DNA of 64,000 nucleotides from Alphaproteobacteria bacterium (GTDB lineage: Bacteria > Pseudomonadota > Alphaproteobacteria > Micavibrionales > Micavibrionaceae): positions 62,001-126,000 of the forward strand of contig JAGNLJ010000005.1 of the NCBI GenBank assembly GCA_017999645.1. The letters are read 5' to 3'. The position numbers and the translations under genes were made by a program. This document shows positions 17,150 through 25,444 of the stretch, piece after piece. Every line of letters starts with the position of its first letter. Position 1 is the first letter of the stretch. The notes beneath the pieces are model-generated. The model saw only the letters and a program-made list of their open reading frames with translations, searched no databases and had not been told where the DNA came from.

Positions 17150-18253
17150 CTAGGAGACGTTAAACCGGAACAGGATCACATCGCCATCGGCGACGGTGTA
17201 ATCCTTGCCTTCCTGCCGCATTTTCCCGGCTTCCTTGGCGGCGACCTCGCCCTTCAGCGCGACAAAATCTGCGAACGAAATCACTTCCGCGCGGATGAAT
17301 CCTTTTTGGAAGTCGGTATGAATGACGCCCGCTGCTTCCGGCGCCTTCGCGCCCACACGCACGGTCCACGCGCGCGACTCTTTCGGCCCCGCCGTAAAAT
17401 AAGTCTGCAGACCCAGAATTTTATAACCGGCGCGGATGATTTTATTCAGCCCCGGCTCTTTCAGATCTAACGAGTCCAAAAACTCTTTTCTTTCCGCCGC
17501 CTCGGTCAACTGCGCAATTTCCGATTCAATTGCCGCGCAGATGACAACCGCCTCGGTGCCCTGCGCCTTCGCCATCGCTTCGACTTTTTTCGTCCATTCA
17601 TTACCCGTCGCCGCGTCGCCCTCTTTCACGTTCGCTACAAACAACAAAGGTTTAGATGTCAGCAACATGAATGTTTTCATCCACGCCGCTTCATCTTCAT
17701 TGGCCGGCTTCACGGTGCGCGCCGACTTCCCGCTTTCAAGCGCGGCTTTAATCTTTATCATGAAATCGAATTGCGGCTGCAGGGCCTTGTCGCCCTTCGC
17801 CTTGCGCTCCATGTTCTGAACCTGCTTGTCGATGCTCTCTAAATCCGCGAGCATCAATTCCGTCTCGATAATGTCGGCATCGCGTAGCGGATCGACAGAA
17901 TTCTCGACGTGAACGATATCCGCGTCTTCAAAACAGCGCAGCACGTGGATAATCGCGTCCGTCTCGCGGATATTCGCCAAAAATTGGTTTCCAAGCCCCT
18001 CGCCCTTGCTCGCGCCCTTCACGAGGCCCGCGATATCAACGAACTCAAGCTGCGTTGGCACGATCTTCGCCGAACCCGCAATGGTGGCAATCTGGTCGAT
18101 GCGCTCATCCGGCACCGCGACGCGTCCCACATTCGGCTCGATCGTGCAGAACGGAAAATTCGCCGCCTGCGCCGCTGCCGTCGCCGTCAAGGCGTTGAAC
18201 AGCGTCGATTTCCCGACATTCGGCAGACCCACAATCCCGCAATTAAAACCCAT
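17150..18253 (-). CDS. ychF: Redox-regulated ATPase/GTPase YchF (Obg family)
   Basis: A 367-residue P-loop protein of the OBG-HflX group that binds the ribosome and prefers ATP. It has the G1 loop GLPNVGKST at residues 8-16, DIAGLVKGASKGEGLGNQFL (G3 and switch region), a coiled-coil helical hairpin insert, and the C-terminal TGS domain ending GDVILFRFNVS. The last codons coincide with the right repeat of the metal island, which replaced the natural stop with Ser-stop, leaving the protein intact. It is the last of the rplY-pth-ychF series on this strand. Confidence 0.95.
   Translation of the reverse strand: MGFNCGIVGLPNVGKSTLFNALTATAAAQAANFPFCTIEPNVGRVAVPDERIDQIATIAGSAKIVPTQLEFVDIAGLVKGASKGEGLGNQFLANIRETDAIIHVLRCFEDADIVHVENSVDPLRDADIIETELMLADLESIDKQVQNMERKAKGDKALQPQFDFMIKIKAALESGKSARTVKPANEDEAAWMKTFMLLTSKPLLFVANVKEGDAATGNEWTKKVEAMAKAQGTEAVVICAAIESEIAQLTEAAERKEFLDSLDLKEPGLNKIIRAGYKILGLQTYFTAGPKESRAWTVRVGAKAPEAAGVIHTDFQKGFIRAEVISFADFVALKGEVAAKEAGKMRQEGKDYTVADGDVILFRFNVS
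17155..17170. repeat. Right direct repeat (attR-like) of the metal-resistance island, within the ychF 3' end
   Basis: The sequence is identical to 9812-9827. It covers the last codons of ychF (Phe-Arg-Phe-Asn-Val). Past the repeat the island supplies a new Ser codon and TAG stop, so ychF is one residue longer than the version that the left repeat would give. Confidence 0.85.
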
Positions 18254-18282
18254 AATAAATCCTCTTTAATGAAATATTTTTT

Positions 18283-18345
18283 ACCACGAAGTCACGAAGA
18301 TCACGAAATATTATATTTTCTTCGTGCCTTTGCGTCTTCGTGGCT
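18283..18345. repeat. Palindromic intergenic repeat of the CACGAAG type
   Basis: ACCACGAAGTCACGAAGATCACGAA at one side is mirrored by TTCGTGCCTTTGCGTCTTCGTGGCT at the other, forming a long imperfect hairpin between pth and ychF; it reaches into the pth stop codon. Confidence 0.75.
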
Positions 18346-18955
18346 AATCTTTTTTCGTATCTAAAGTTACCTTGTTCATGAATTCAGAATCTTTTCCCTC
18401 CAGCAATTGCGGAATATGCTCCGCCACCGCCTTCAGAAAACCATCCAGCCACTTGTCATCTTCACTCGTAAAATTCCCGAGCACATAATCCGCGACATCC
18501 ATCTCTTTATGCGGCGGGCGGCCAACACCCAGCCGAACACGCCAGTAATCCGTCCCCGGCAAATGCTCGTCTAACGACTTCAAGCCATTATGCCCGGCAT
18601 TGCCGCCACCTTTTTTCACGCGCATCTTGCCGGGCGGCAGTTCGATCTCGTCATACAGCGCGATAATCCGTCCCGGCGGGATTTTATAAAACTTCGCAAC
18701 AGGCTGCACGCTTTCGCCCGATACGTTCATATATGTCTGCGGCAACAGCAGGACGATCTTCTGCCCCTTGATATTTCCCTCGCTCAGCAAACCCTTGTTC
18801 TTGGTCTTGAACGGACCAAATCCGTAAACCTCGGAAATTTTTTCCGCTGCCATGAACCCTATATTGTGACGGTTGTGCGCATATTTAGCGCCCGGATTGC
18901 CAAGCCCGGCAATCAGCCACATATCGTTCGGTGTTTTCTTTTTAAATCCCAGCAT
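18344..18955 (-). CDS. pth: Peptidyl-tRNA hydrolase
   Basis: Pth releases tRNA from peptidyl-tRNAs that drop off the ribosome. The 203-residue product has WLIAGLGNPGAKYAHNRHNIGF with catalytic His in RHN, the YMNVSG motif, DEIELPPGKMRVKKGGGNAGHNGLKS and the YVLGNF signature. The start is uncertain: ATG 18955 gives a short KKK-rich leader, while a TTG at 18970 is in frame upstream and ATG 18922 would begin right at the fold; none has a good ribosome binding site. It lies downstream of rplY, separated by a strong hairpin. Confidence 0.93.
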   Translation of the reverse strand: MLGFKKKTPNDMWLIAGLGNPGAKYAHNRHNIGFMAAEKISEVYGFGPFKTKNKGLLSEGNIKGQKIVLLLPQTYMNVSGESVQPVAKFYKIPPGRIIALYDEIELPPGKMRVKKGGGNAGHNGLKSLDEHLPGTDYWRVRLGVGRPPHKEMDVADYVLGNFTSEDDKWLDGFLKAVAEHIPQLLEGKDSEFMNKVTLDTKKD

Positions 18956-18984
18956 ATCAGTCGCTACCAAGGGGTCATAAATAA

Positions 18985-19024
18985 ATTAAGCGGCAAGACG
19001 CTTTTAGCATACTTGCCGCTTAAT
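18985..19024 (-). terminator. Hairpin between rplY and pth
   Basis: A perfect 13-bp inverted repeat (18985-18997 with 19012-19024) with a 14-base loop lies 18 bases past the rplY stop. On the minus strand it is followed by AATTTATTTA rather than a clean T run, so it may terminate or only attenuate transcription into pth. Confidence 0.6.
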
Positions 19025-19042
19025 ATTAATCCATTAAAAGCC

Positions 19043-19768
19043 TTACTTCTTCGCTTCTTCCTTCTTGGGAGCAGCAGCCTTGGCATCGCCAGCCGGAGCG
19101 GCTTTCGCGTCACCGGCAGGAGCAGCACCACCTTCTGCCGCAGCGGCAGCAGCGGCAGCTTCTTCGTCAGAGACAGGCGCAACAATGACTTCCTCAACGA
19201 ACTGTTTCGGAGCCTGCAGGGTCGCAATAACGTAATTGCGGCTGCGGTCGGCCGGAACGGCATCGCCGAGATTACCGTCGTTAATACGAACAGCTTCGCC
19301 GATTTTCGTGCCGGAAAGATCGAACACAATCTCTTCAGGAATGTTCGTCGCGGTGCAGAGCAGTTCCGCTTCGTGACGCACGACGTTCAGAACGCCTTTG
19401 TCGGCTGTGAGGCCGGGCGACTTGTCTTCGTTGATGAAATGCACCGGAACTTTAACGGCGATTTTTGTCTTCGCAGTCACGCGCAGGAAATCAATATGCT
19501 CGACGCGGTCCGTGACAGGGTGAACCTGCACGTCACGGGCCAGCACCAGGTGCTTCTGACCGTCAACTTCGAGGTCGCAAAGGTTCGTAAACATATGACC
19601 TTTGTTGAACTCGATATTCGTTTCTTTCGAGGTCAGGGAGATTTTTACAGGGGCCTTGGCGTCGCCATAGACGACGGCAGGAACTTTGTTCTCGCGGCGA
19701 AGACTGCGTGCAACCCCTTTACCGGCACGGTCCCGTGATTCCGCTTTCAAAGCGTAGTTCTTGGACAT
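19043..19768 (-). CDS. rplY: 50S ribosomal protein L25, Ctc form
   Basis: A 241-residue L25/TL5/Ctc protein that binds 5S rRNA. The N-terminal L25 domain has the region RDRAGKGVARSLRRENKVPAVVYG; the beta domain (TL5 C-terminal part) spans about residues 95-185. The last 45 residues are a low-complexity Ala/Lys-rich tail with a duplicated PAGDAKAA unit, common in alphaproteobacterial Ctc proteins. It is placed between prs and pth in the usual order for the class. A 267-base region separates it from prs, with no feature that I can identify. Confidence 0.94.
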   Translation of the reverse strand: MSKNYALKAESRDRAGKGVARSLRRENKVPAVVYGDAKAPVKISLTSKETNIEFNKGHMFTNLCDLEVDGQKHLVLARDVQVHPVTDRVEHIDFLRVTAKTKIAVKVPVHFINEDKSPGLTADKGVLNVVRHEAELLCTATNIPEEIVFDLSGTKIGEAVRINDGNLGDAVPADRSRNYVIATLQAPKQFVEEVIVAPVSDEEAAAAAAAAEGGAAPAGDAKAAPAGDAKAAAPKKEEAKK

Positions 19769-20035
19769 GGTATTTTCCTTTAAGTTATGCCGCCAGCCTC
19801 CAGGGGTGCCGCACGGCGTTTCAGATGCGGCTTTATAGACAAATTACCCTTATTTTGGAAGGAAATATTCCATCCCCGAAACAAATTTAATTATGTAAAA
19901 TAATATTCCTATTTAAAACTCGCTTTGGCGAGGCAGATATTGGTGCGTTTCGAGAACCGCATCGCAGATTACGTTGTGGTATTTGAGAAGCGGAAGCGCA
20001 GAAACGCGCGAAAAGATGCCCGCCAAAGTTAGAGT

Positions 20036-20968
20036 TTACCGAAAAAGCTCCGAAATAGACTGCTCCTCGCACGTCCGGCGAATAGCCTCGCCCATCAGAT
20101 GCGCAACGCTGAGCTGCTCGATGTTATGAGCATTGCGCACAGCCTCGGTCGCCTGGATCGTATCGGCAATTACCATGCTCTGCAGCGGCGAGGACGTAAT
20201 CCGTGCCACCGCCCCGCCCGACAAAACGCCGTGCACTACATAGGCATGAACTTCCTTGGCGCCATGCTCTTTCAGCGCAACCGCCGCATTACACAGCGTG
20301 CCGCCTGAATCCACGATATCGTCCACGAGAATACAAACGCGCCCGTCGACTTCCCCGATCACGTGCATGACATCCGACACGCCCGCTTTTTCACGGCGCT
20401 TATCGATGATCGCAAGGTCAGCATTCAGGCGCTTGGCAAACGCCCGCGCACGTACAACGCCGCCGACATCGGGCGAAACAATGCAAAGCCGCTCGCCGGT
20501 GAATTTTTTCTCGATCTGCGGCACGAACACCGGCGCGATAATCAAATTGTCGACCGGCATATCAAAGAAACCCTGGATCTGCCCGGCATGCAACTCCATC
20601 GCCAGCACGCGGTCGGCCCCGGCGGCGGTAATCAAATCGGCGACCAGCTTGGCCGTAATCGGCGTACGTCCGCCCGTTTTGCGGTCCTGCCTTGCATAAC
20701 CGAAATAAGGTATAACGGCGGTAATCCTCCGCGCCGATCCGCGCTTTAGCGCGTCGATCGCAATCAGGAGTTCCATGAGATTGTCGTTGGCCGGGTATGA
20801 CGTCGACTGGATGAAGAACACATCCTCGCCACGCACATTGTCCATGATCTCGACGAACACTTCCATGTCCGAGAAACGCTTGAGGCTGGCTTGTGTCAGG
20901 GGAACGTTCAGATAGGCGGAAATCGCTTCAGCGAGAGGTTTATTCGAATTTCCGGCGATCAGCTTCAT
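20036..20968 (-). CDS. prs: Ribose-phosphate pyrophosphokinase (PRPP synthetase)
   Basis: Makes PRPP from ribose 5-phosphate and ATP for nucleotide, His and Trp synthesis. The 310-residue product shows the class I features: [15 protein letters not shown] at the start, [20 protein letters not shown], the [14 protein letters not shown]-site loop, the [12 protein letters not shown] segment, and the PRPP-binding loop DDIVDSGGT. Length is normal. It heads the prs-rplY-pth-ychF series. Confidence 0.96.
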   Translation of the reverse strand: MKLIAGNSNKPLAEAISAYLNVPLTQASLKRFSDMEVFVEIMDNVRGEDVFFIQSTSYPANDNLMELLIAIDALKRGSARRITAVIPYFGYARQDRKTGGRTPITAKLVADLITAAGADRVLAMELHAGQIQGFFDMPVDNLIIAPVFVPQIEKKFTGERLCIVSPDVGGVVRARAFAKRLNADLAIIDKRREKAGVSDVMHVIGEVDGRVCILVDDIVDSGGTLCNAAVALKEHGAKEVHAYVVHGVLSGGAVARITSSPLQSMVIADTIQATEAVRNAHNIEQLSVAHLMGEAIRRTCEEQSISELFR

Positions 20969-21017
20969 GCCGCTTTTTTAGAAGAAACCGGGGCAAAAAT
21001 CAATGGGAATTAAGGGC

Positions 21018-21812
21018 TTATGCGATGACAATCACCGAAATCTGCCGCCCGTAATCAGGCTCTTTCCTGTGGGTGGCCCGGCGAAAGCTGAAATAATCCC
21101 GCTCATTGGCATAGGTATCGATCCCGGTAATGGCGACATTGGTAAGGCCGCAATTATAAAGCCTTGAGGCACAATAACCCGGCAAATCGAACATCAGCTT
21201 TCCGGCCTCCCCGTTCATGAAGAACCGCTCGTTTTCCGGATCCTCGTTCAGGAACGGCGCGGCGAAATCCTGCGCTACCTCGTACGACCGCTTGGATATA
21301 CATGGACCGATGGCCGCCCTGATATCTTTCGCATTCACGCCGTATTCTTCCATCGCGTAGACAGTAGAATCTAATACACCGCCCAGCGCACCCTTCCAGC
21401 CCGCATGCGCCGCGCCGATCACTGGACCCTTTTCATTACGTCCGTAAAACAAAACCGGCGCGCAGTCGGCCGTCAGAATTGAAATCGCGAGGCCGGGAAC
21501 ATCCGTCACCTGCGCGTCAGCCTGCGGCCTGTCCTTAGGCGGCTCTTTGACTTTCAGGCAAATATCACCGTGAACCTGGTAGAGTGACAAAATATTCCCC
21601 GCCTCGACACCCATCAAGGTCGCGACCGCCTCCCTGTTTGCTTTGACATCCGCGGGATTATCCGACGAACCGACACCACAATTCAGACCGCCGTAAATCC
21701 CGCCGCTCGCACCACCCGCGCGACCGAAAAATCCGTGCCGCACGCCCTCGCCGGAAAAACCGGGTACCTGCAGAAAAATATTAGAATCCGGGGAGGCTGA
21801 GATTTTGGCCAT
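21018..21812 (-). CDS. pgeF: Peptidoglycan editing factor / purine nucleoside phosphorylase family (YfiH)
   Basis: A 264-residue protein of the DUF152 / multicopper oxidase-like family (YfiH, LACC1). Members cleave purine nucleosides or remove misplaced Ser from peptidoglycan precursors. The zinc/active-site motifs are seen in LYQVHGD, LTADCAPVLFYG, AAHAGWKGALGG and AIGPCISKRSYEV. Its first 32 bases overlap the 3' end of midA, and lgt lies just above, so lgt-midA-pgeF form a tightly packed operon, the usual alphaproteobacterial order. Confidence 0.9.
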   Translation of the reverse strand: MAKISASPDSNIFLQVPGFSGEGVRHGFFGRAGGASGGIYGGLNCGVGSSDNPADVKANREAVATLMGVEAGNILSLYQVHGDICLKVKEPPKDRPQADAQVTDVPGLAISILTADCAPVLFYGRNEKGPVIGAAHAGWKGALGGVLDSTVYAMEEYGVNAKDIRAAIGPCISKRSYEVAQDFAAPFLNEDPENERFFMNGEAGKLMFDLPGYCASRLYNCGLTNVAITGIDTYANERDYFSFRRATHRKEPDYGRQISVIVIA

Positions 21813-22812
21813 TGGTCAGTCCCATCACTTTGAACAACGACCCCATTTGACTGGGATCCGTAAGCCGTTGCAACGCTTTTTCAATATCGAATTTCTGTGC
21901 GGGCGTCGCGCGCAGCGTCAGAATTTCCGCGCGCTGCGCAATGCCGAGATCTTTCAGAAACGCACCCTGCTCGACTGGTCCGGAAACTTCCGCGCCCGCA
22001 GCTTCCGCCGCCAATTTAACTGCATGAAAATCCACATGCGTCGTCAGGTCGGCATTCCCGATTTCTTCCAGCGGTGAAATATATTTATGGCTCTTGAGCG
22101 CCTGCAGCGTATCGCCGATGCCGCTCTCACTGTGCCCGTAATCGATGATCAAGGCCGCGCCGTTCAGTTTTTTGACGAGGTCCGTAACAAACTGGCTCCG
22201 CACCGGGCTGATCTCGAAAATCGCGCCCTCCGCCGCATCGACCGGCAGATTGAACGGAAGCTCTTTCGTATCGAACGCAAAATTTCCATTCGCAATACCG
22301 ACCACGCGCTCTTTCCACCCATCCGCCGTATGGATCAACTGCCGCACCGGCAGCGCATCGAGGAATTCATTCGCGATCACGATCATCGGTCGGTCGGGTA
22401 ATGTTTCTAAATTGACATGCCACTCCGGCGCATAATTCTCCAGCGCCGCCGCCTGCATCGCGCGCAGGGCCGGGCTGATTTCCAGCAGATGCACCTTCGC
22501 GGAATCATGAAACCCCGGCACATTCTTCGTCGCCCGCATGATATCGGCCATCAGCGTCCCGCGCCCCGGCCCGCATTCCATCAGCGTGAAGACAGGCGAG
22601 CCCATCTGCTGCCACACATCCATGATCCACGCCGCGACCATCTCGCCGAACATCTGGGAAATTTCCGGTGCCGTTGTAAAATCGCCGCGCGCGCCGAACG
22701 GGTCGCCCTTCATGTAATAGCCGTGCGCCGGATGCCCGAGCGCGAGCCCCATGAACTCCGCGATATCGATCGGACCCTTTTCGCGGATCAGGTTTTTAAG
22801 GATTTCGTCCAT
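21781..22812 (-). CDS. SAM-dependent methyltransferase, MidA family
   Basis: A 343-residue member of the MidA/NDUFAF7 family (COG1565), SAM-dependent methyltransferases which in mitochondria methylate an Arg on a complex I subunit. Visible motifs are DIAEFMGLALGHPAHGYYM, GDFTTAPEISQMFGE, LMECGPGRGTLMADIMR (SAM-binding loop), ANEFLDALPVRQL and IIDYGHSESG. The start overlaps the end of lgt by 17 bases, and the end overlaps pgeF by 32 bases. The bacterial substrate is not known. Confidence 0.9.
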   Translation of the reverse strand: MDEILKNLIREKGPIDIAEFMGLALGHPAHGYYMKGDPFGARGDFTTAPEISQMFGEMVAAWIMDVWQQMGSPVFTLMECGPGRGTLMADIMRATKNVPGFHDSAKVHLLEISPALRAMQAAALENYAPEWHVNLETLPDRPMIVIANEFLDALPVRQLIHTADGWKERVVGIANGNFAFDTKELPFNLPVDAAEGAIFEISPVRSQFVTDLVKKLNGAALIIDYGHSESGIGDTLQALKSHKYISPLEEIGNADLTTHVDFHAVKLAAEAAGAEVSGPVEQGAFLKDLGIAQRAEILTLRATPAQKFDIEKALQRLTDPSQMGSLFKVMGLTNGQNLSLPGF

Positions 22813-23599
22813 GAGCCTTCAACGCATAAATAAAAATCGAAACGCCCGCGACAATCACCGGCAGACTTAATAATTGCCCCATCGAGACATGCTCAAAAAT
22901 AAATCCGATCTGCTCGTCAGGCTCGCGCCACAACTCACCAACACTCCGGAAGATGCCGTAACCCGCGAGAAACACGCCTGACAAAATGCCCGGCCTCTCG
23001 CGCACCCATCTCACATGCAGCAACGCCAGCAAAATCAAAAACAGCGCCAGCCCTTCCAGCCCCGCCTGGTAAATCTGGCTCGGGTGGCGTGGTAATTCAC
23101 CGCCATTCGGAAACACAACGCCCCACGGCACATCGCTCACGCGTCCATAAAGCTCGCCATTGATGAAATTCGTGACCCGCCCGAGGAAAATCCCGAGCGG
23201 CGCCGCGCATCCGAAAATATCCGCCAGCCTGAAGAACGGAATTTTCTTCAGCCGCGTATAAAGAATAAGAACGGTGATAACGCCCGCAATCCCGCCATGG
23301 AACGACATGCCGCCATGCCAGACTTTAAGAATTTCCATCGGGTGGCTGAAATAATAGCCCGACTGGTAAAACAGGATATAACCCAGCCGCCCGCCTAAAA
23401 TAACACCCGCAATCGCCCACGGAATGAAATCGTCGATATCATCGCGGTTCGGCCTGTGGCCTGAATTCAGCTTGCTAATATAAAGCCCGTACCACCATCC
23501 AAACAGGAACGCGCTCAAATACGCCAGCGCGTACCAGCGGATTTCGAGCGGCCCGAGCGCAATCGCTACCGGGTCAATATCAGGGAACTTCAAAGCCAT
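22796..23599 (-). CDS. lgt: Prolipoprotein diacylglyceryl transferase
   Basis: Lgt attaches diacylglycerol from phosphatidylglycerol to the lipobox Cys of prelipoproteins in the inner membrane. The 267-residue product has seven hydrophobic segments, begins with GPLEIRWYALAYLSAF and has the Lgt signature GRVTNFINGELYGRVSDVPW, plus HGGMSFHGGIAG with the essential His and RHPSQIYQAGLEG. It serves the several predicted lipoproteins in this window. First gene of lgt-midA-pgeF, divergent from the ubiK-like gene across about 150 bases. Confidence 0.96.
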   Translation of the reverse strand: MALKFPDIDPVAIALGPLEIRWYALAYLSAFLFGWWYGLYISKLNSGHRPNRDDIDDFIPWAIAGVILGGRLGYILFYQSGYYFSHPMEILKVWHGGMSFHGGIAGVITVLILYTRLKKIPFFRLADIFGCAAPLGIFLGRVTNFINGELYGRVSDVPWGVVFPNGGELPRHPSQIYQAGLEGLALFLILLALLHVRWVRERPGILSGVFLAGYGIFRSVGELWREPDEQIGFIFEHVSMGQLLSLPVIVAGVSIFIYALKAHGRNP

Positions 23600-23751
23600 A
23601 AGGACGTTTACCGCTATAGAGGATGAATGCTTGTAAACTGCATTAAATATCCACAGCTATCTTTTGTAAAGAACTGTTGAAATAAACCAAGAATCCAGCT
23701 AAAAAATCGCCCAATTACCTAAAAGATTAACCGCACATATGGGCAGGGGTA

Positions 23752-24051
23752 ATGCAAACCAGGGAAAAGATACTTGATGATGTGGCCCGCGTCGCGGGAG
23801 GTGCCGTCAGCGCCTTCGGAACGCTTCGCCGTCAGGTCAAGGATGAAGTCCGCACCCGCATCGACGAACTCGCCCAGAGGCTCGACCTCGTCCCCCGTGA
23901 AGATTTCGAACGCGTCGAACTGATGATGTACAAGGCACGCGAAGAGCAAACGAATTTGATCAAGCGCATCGAAGCGCTTGAAGCGCAACTGGGTAAAGCA
24001 AAATCGTCATCGCAAACAACTAAGAAACCTGCGAAACGATCCAAAAAGTAA
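23752..24051 (+). CDS. ubiK: UbiK/BMFP accessory-factor family protein
   Basis: A 99-residue protein matching the BMFP (UbiK) family: an amphipathic N-terminal helix (DDVARVAGGAVSAFGTLRR), then a coiled coil with DLVPREDFERVELMMYKAREE and IKRIEALEAQL, the family's conserved trimeric coiled-coil region, and a basic tail. UbiK assists the Ubi complex in ubiquinone synthesis in enterobacteria. It is followed by the ybjN-like gene and proC in the order common in alphaproteobacteria. Confidence 0.82.
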   Translation: MQTREKILDDVARVAGGAVSAFGTLRRQVKDEVRTRIDELAQRLDLVPREDFERVELMMYKAREEQTNLIKRIEALEAQLGKAKSSSQTTKKPAKRSKK

Positions 24052-24063
24052 GTTGGGAAAATA

Positions 24064-24570
24064 ATGAGCACCGAAATCGATACGCATGACGAATTAGTCA
24101 TCAACCCGCTCGACAGCGTCGAGGAATTCCTTGCGTCCAACAACTGGGCTTTCAACCGCATGACCTCGGACGAACTCACCGTCCAGGTCGCAGGCAAAAC
24201 CGGCACCTACCGCCTCTTTTTCCTGTGGCAGGAAGACATGAGCGCACTGCAATTCTGCTGCCAGTACGATCTCATTATCCCGGCCGCTAATCGCGACGCC
24301 GCCTGCACCGCCCTCATCAATCTGAACGAGGGCCTCTGGATGGGCCATTTCGACATCCCACGCCAGACCAACATCCCGAGCTTCCGCCAGACCTGCCTGT
24401 TTCGGGGCGCGACCAAGGCCGACTCCGCCGAACATATCGAAGACCTGGTTGATATTTCACTCGCCCAGTGCGAACGCTACTACCCGCTCTTCCACTTCCT
24501 GACCAACACCGCCAGACTTGACGAGCAGAACCTCTCTCTCGCCGTCATGGAAACAGTCGGGGAATCGTAA
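24064..24570 (+). CDS. YbjN domain protein
   Basis: A 168-residue soluble protein with the YbjN fold, related to type III secretion chaperone-like proteins. Features are VEEFLASNNWAFNR, then DELTVQVAGKTGTYRLFFLWQEDMSALQFCCQYD, and INLNEGLWMGHFDI. YbjN in enterobacteria influences motility and stress responses; in alphaproteobacteria it usually sits beside proC, as here (five bases between stop and start). The exact role is unknown. Confidence 0.82.
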   Translation: MSTEIDTHDELVINPLDSVEEFLASNNWAFNRMTSDELTVQVAGKTGTYRLFFLWQEDMSALQFCCQYDLIIPAANRDAACTALINLNEGLWMGHFDIPRQTNIPSFRQTCLFRGATKADSAEHIEDLVDISLAQCERYYPLFHFLTNTARLDEQNLSLAVMETVGES

Positions 24571-24575
24571 AGCAC

Positions 24576-25364
24576 ATGGGCAGCCGGATCGCCCTGATTG
24601 GCTGCGGTAAAATGGGACACGCCCTGCTGGATGGCTGGGTTAAGTCAGACATAAAATCAATTATCGTTATCGAACCTTCCGGCATTAAAGGCGCGCCGAA
24701 ATCCGTGCGCGTTTTAAAAAAACCCGGCAAAGAACTGAAAAATTGCGACGTCGTCGTTCTGGCTGTGAAACCGCAGGTCATGAACGAAGTCTGCAAATCG
24801 CTGAAACCTTTTGTGGCAAAGGACGCGCTCATCCTCTCTATCGCCGCCGGACGTTCTATCAATGGATTTAAAAAACTCTTCAGCGCATCTCAACCCGTCA
24901 TCCGCGCCATGCCGAACTTGCCCGCCTCCATCGGCAAGGGCATCAGTGTCGCGGTCGCCGATTCAAACGTAAAACCCGCGCAGAAAAAAATCGGCGCGCA
25001 ACTTCTCGCCGCCGCCGGGCACGTCGAATGGGTGAAAAACGAAAAACTGATGGACGCCGTCACTGCAATTTCCGGCTCCGGCCCCGCCTATGTCTTCCAT
25101 TTAATTGAAACACTCGCGAAATCAGGCGAAAAAGCAGGCCTCGGCAAAGCCCTTTCCATGACCCTCGCAAGGCAAACAATCATCGGCAGCGCCGCGCTGG
25201 CAGACGCCGACAAAACCGACGCCGCCATCTTGCGCAAAAACGTGACATCACCCGGCGGCACAACAGCCGCCGCGCTGGAAATCCTTATGAACGGGGAAAT
25301 GCAGAAAATTTTCGACCGCGCAATTCAGGCGGCAAAAAAACGCTCGAAGCAATTGAGTTCCTGA
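24576..25364 (+). CDS. proC: Pyrroline-5-carboxylate reductase
   Basis: Catalyses the last step of proline synthesis using NAD(P)H. The 262-residue product has the Rossmann loop IGCGKMGHALLDGW, AVKPQVMNEV, the RAMPNLPASIGKG segment, SGSGPAYVFHLIE and the ProC signature region ILRKNVTSPGGTTAAALEIL. Third gene of the ubiK-ybjN-proC set; the stop is followed at once by a family 1 repeat. Confidence 0.95.
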   Translation: MGSRIALIGCGKMGHALLDGWVKSDIKSIIVIEPSGIKGAPKSVRVLKKPGKELKNCDVVVLAVKPQVMNEVCKSLKPFVAKDALILSIAAGRSINGFKKLFSASQPVIRAMPNLPASIGKGISVAVADSNVKPAQKKIGAQLLAAAGHVEWVKNEKLMDAVTAISGSGPAYVFHLIETLAKSGEKAGLGKALSMTLARQTIIGSAALADADKTDAAILRKNVTSPGGTTAAALEILMNGEMQKIFDRAIQAAKKRSKQLSS

Positions 25365-25367
25365 ACC

Positions 25368-25438
25368 GTCATTGCGAGGAACGTAGTGACGAAGCAATCC
25401 ATTCTTTTCTGGATTGCTTCGCTATCGCTCGCAATGAC
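25368..25438. repeat. Palindromic intergenic repeat, family 1, copy 2
   Basis: CGTCATTGCGAGGAACG ... CGAAGCAATCCA, then TGGATTGCTTCG ... CGCTCGCAATGAC. The arms are inverted copies, so the 71 bases form one hairpin between convergent proC and mucR and may serve as a terminator for both. Confidence 0.88.
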
Positions 25439-25444
25439 AGGTGA

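Larger units (their letters stand above)
9812..17170. mobile_element. Copper/heavy-metal resistance island inserted at the 3' end of ychF
   Basis: The segment is bounded by 16-bp identical direct repeats at 9812-9827 and 17155-17170 and holds eight genes on one strand, all tied to copper or metal handling. The right repeat is the end of the intact ychF; the left repeat preserves the original ychF stop. Removing one repeat plus the island restores ilvE and ychF as convergent neighbours with three bases between their stops. This is the pattern left by site-specific integration. No integrase, transposase, relaxase or regulator gene is present, so the element is either a passenger mobilised in trans or a deletion remnant. 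A third partial copy of the repeat lies at 17019-17035. Confidence 0.8.
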
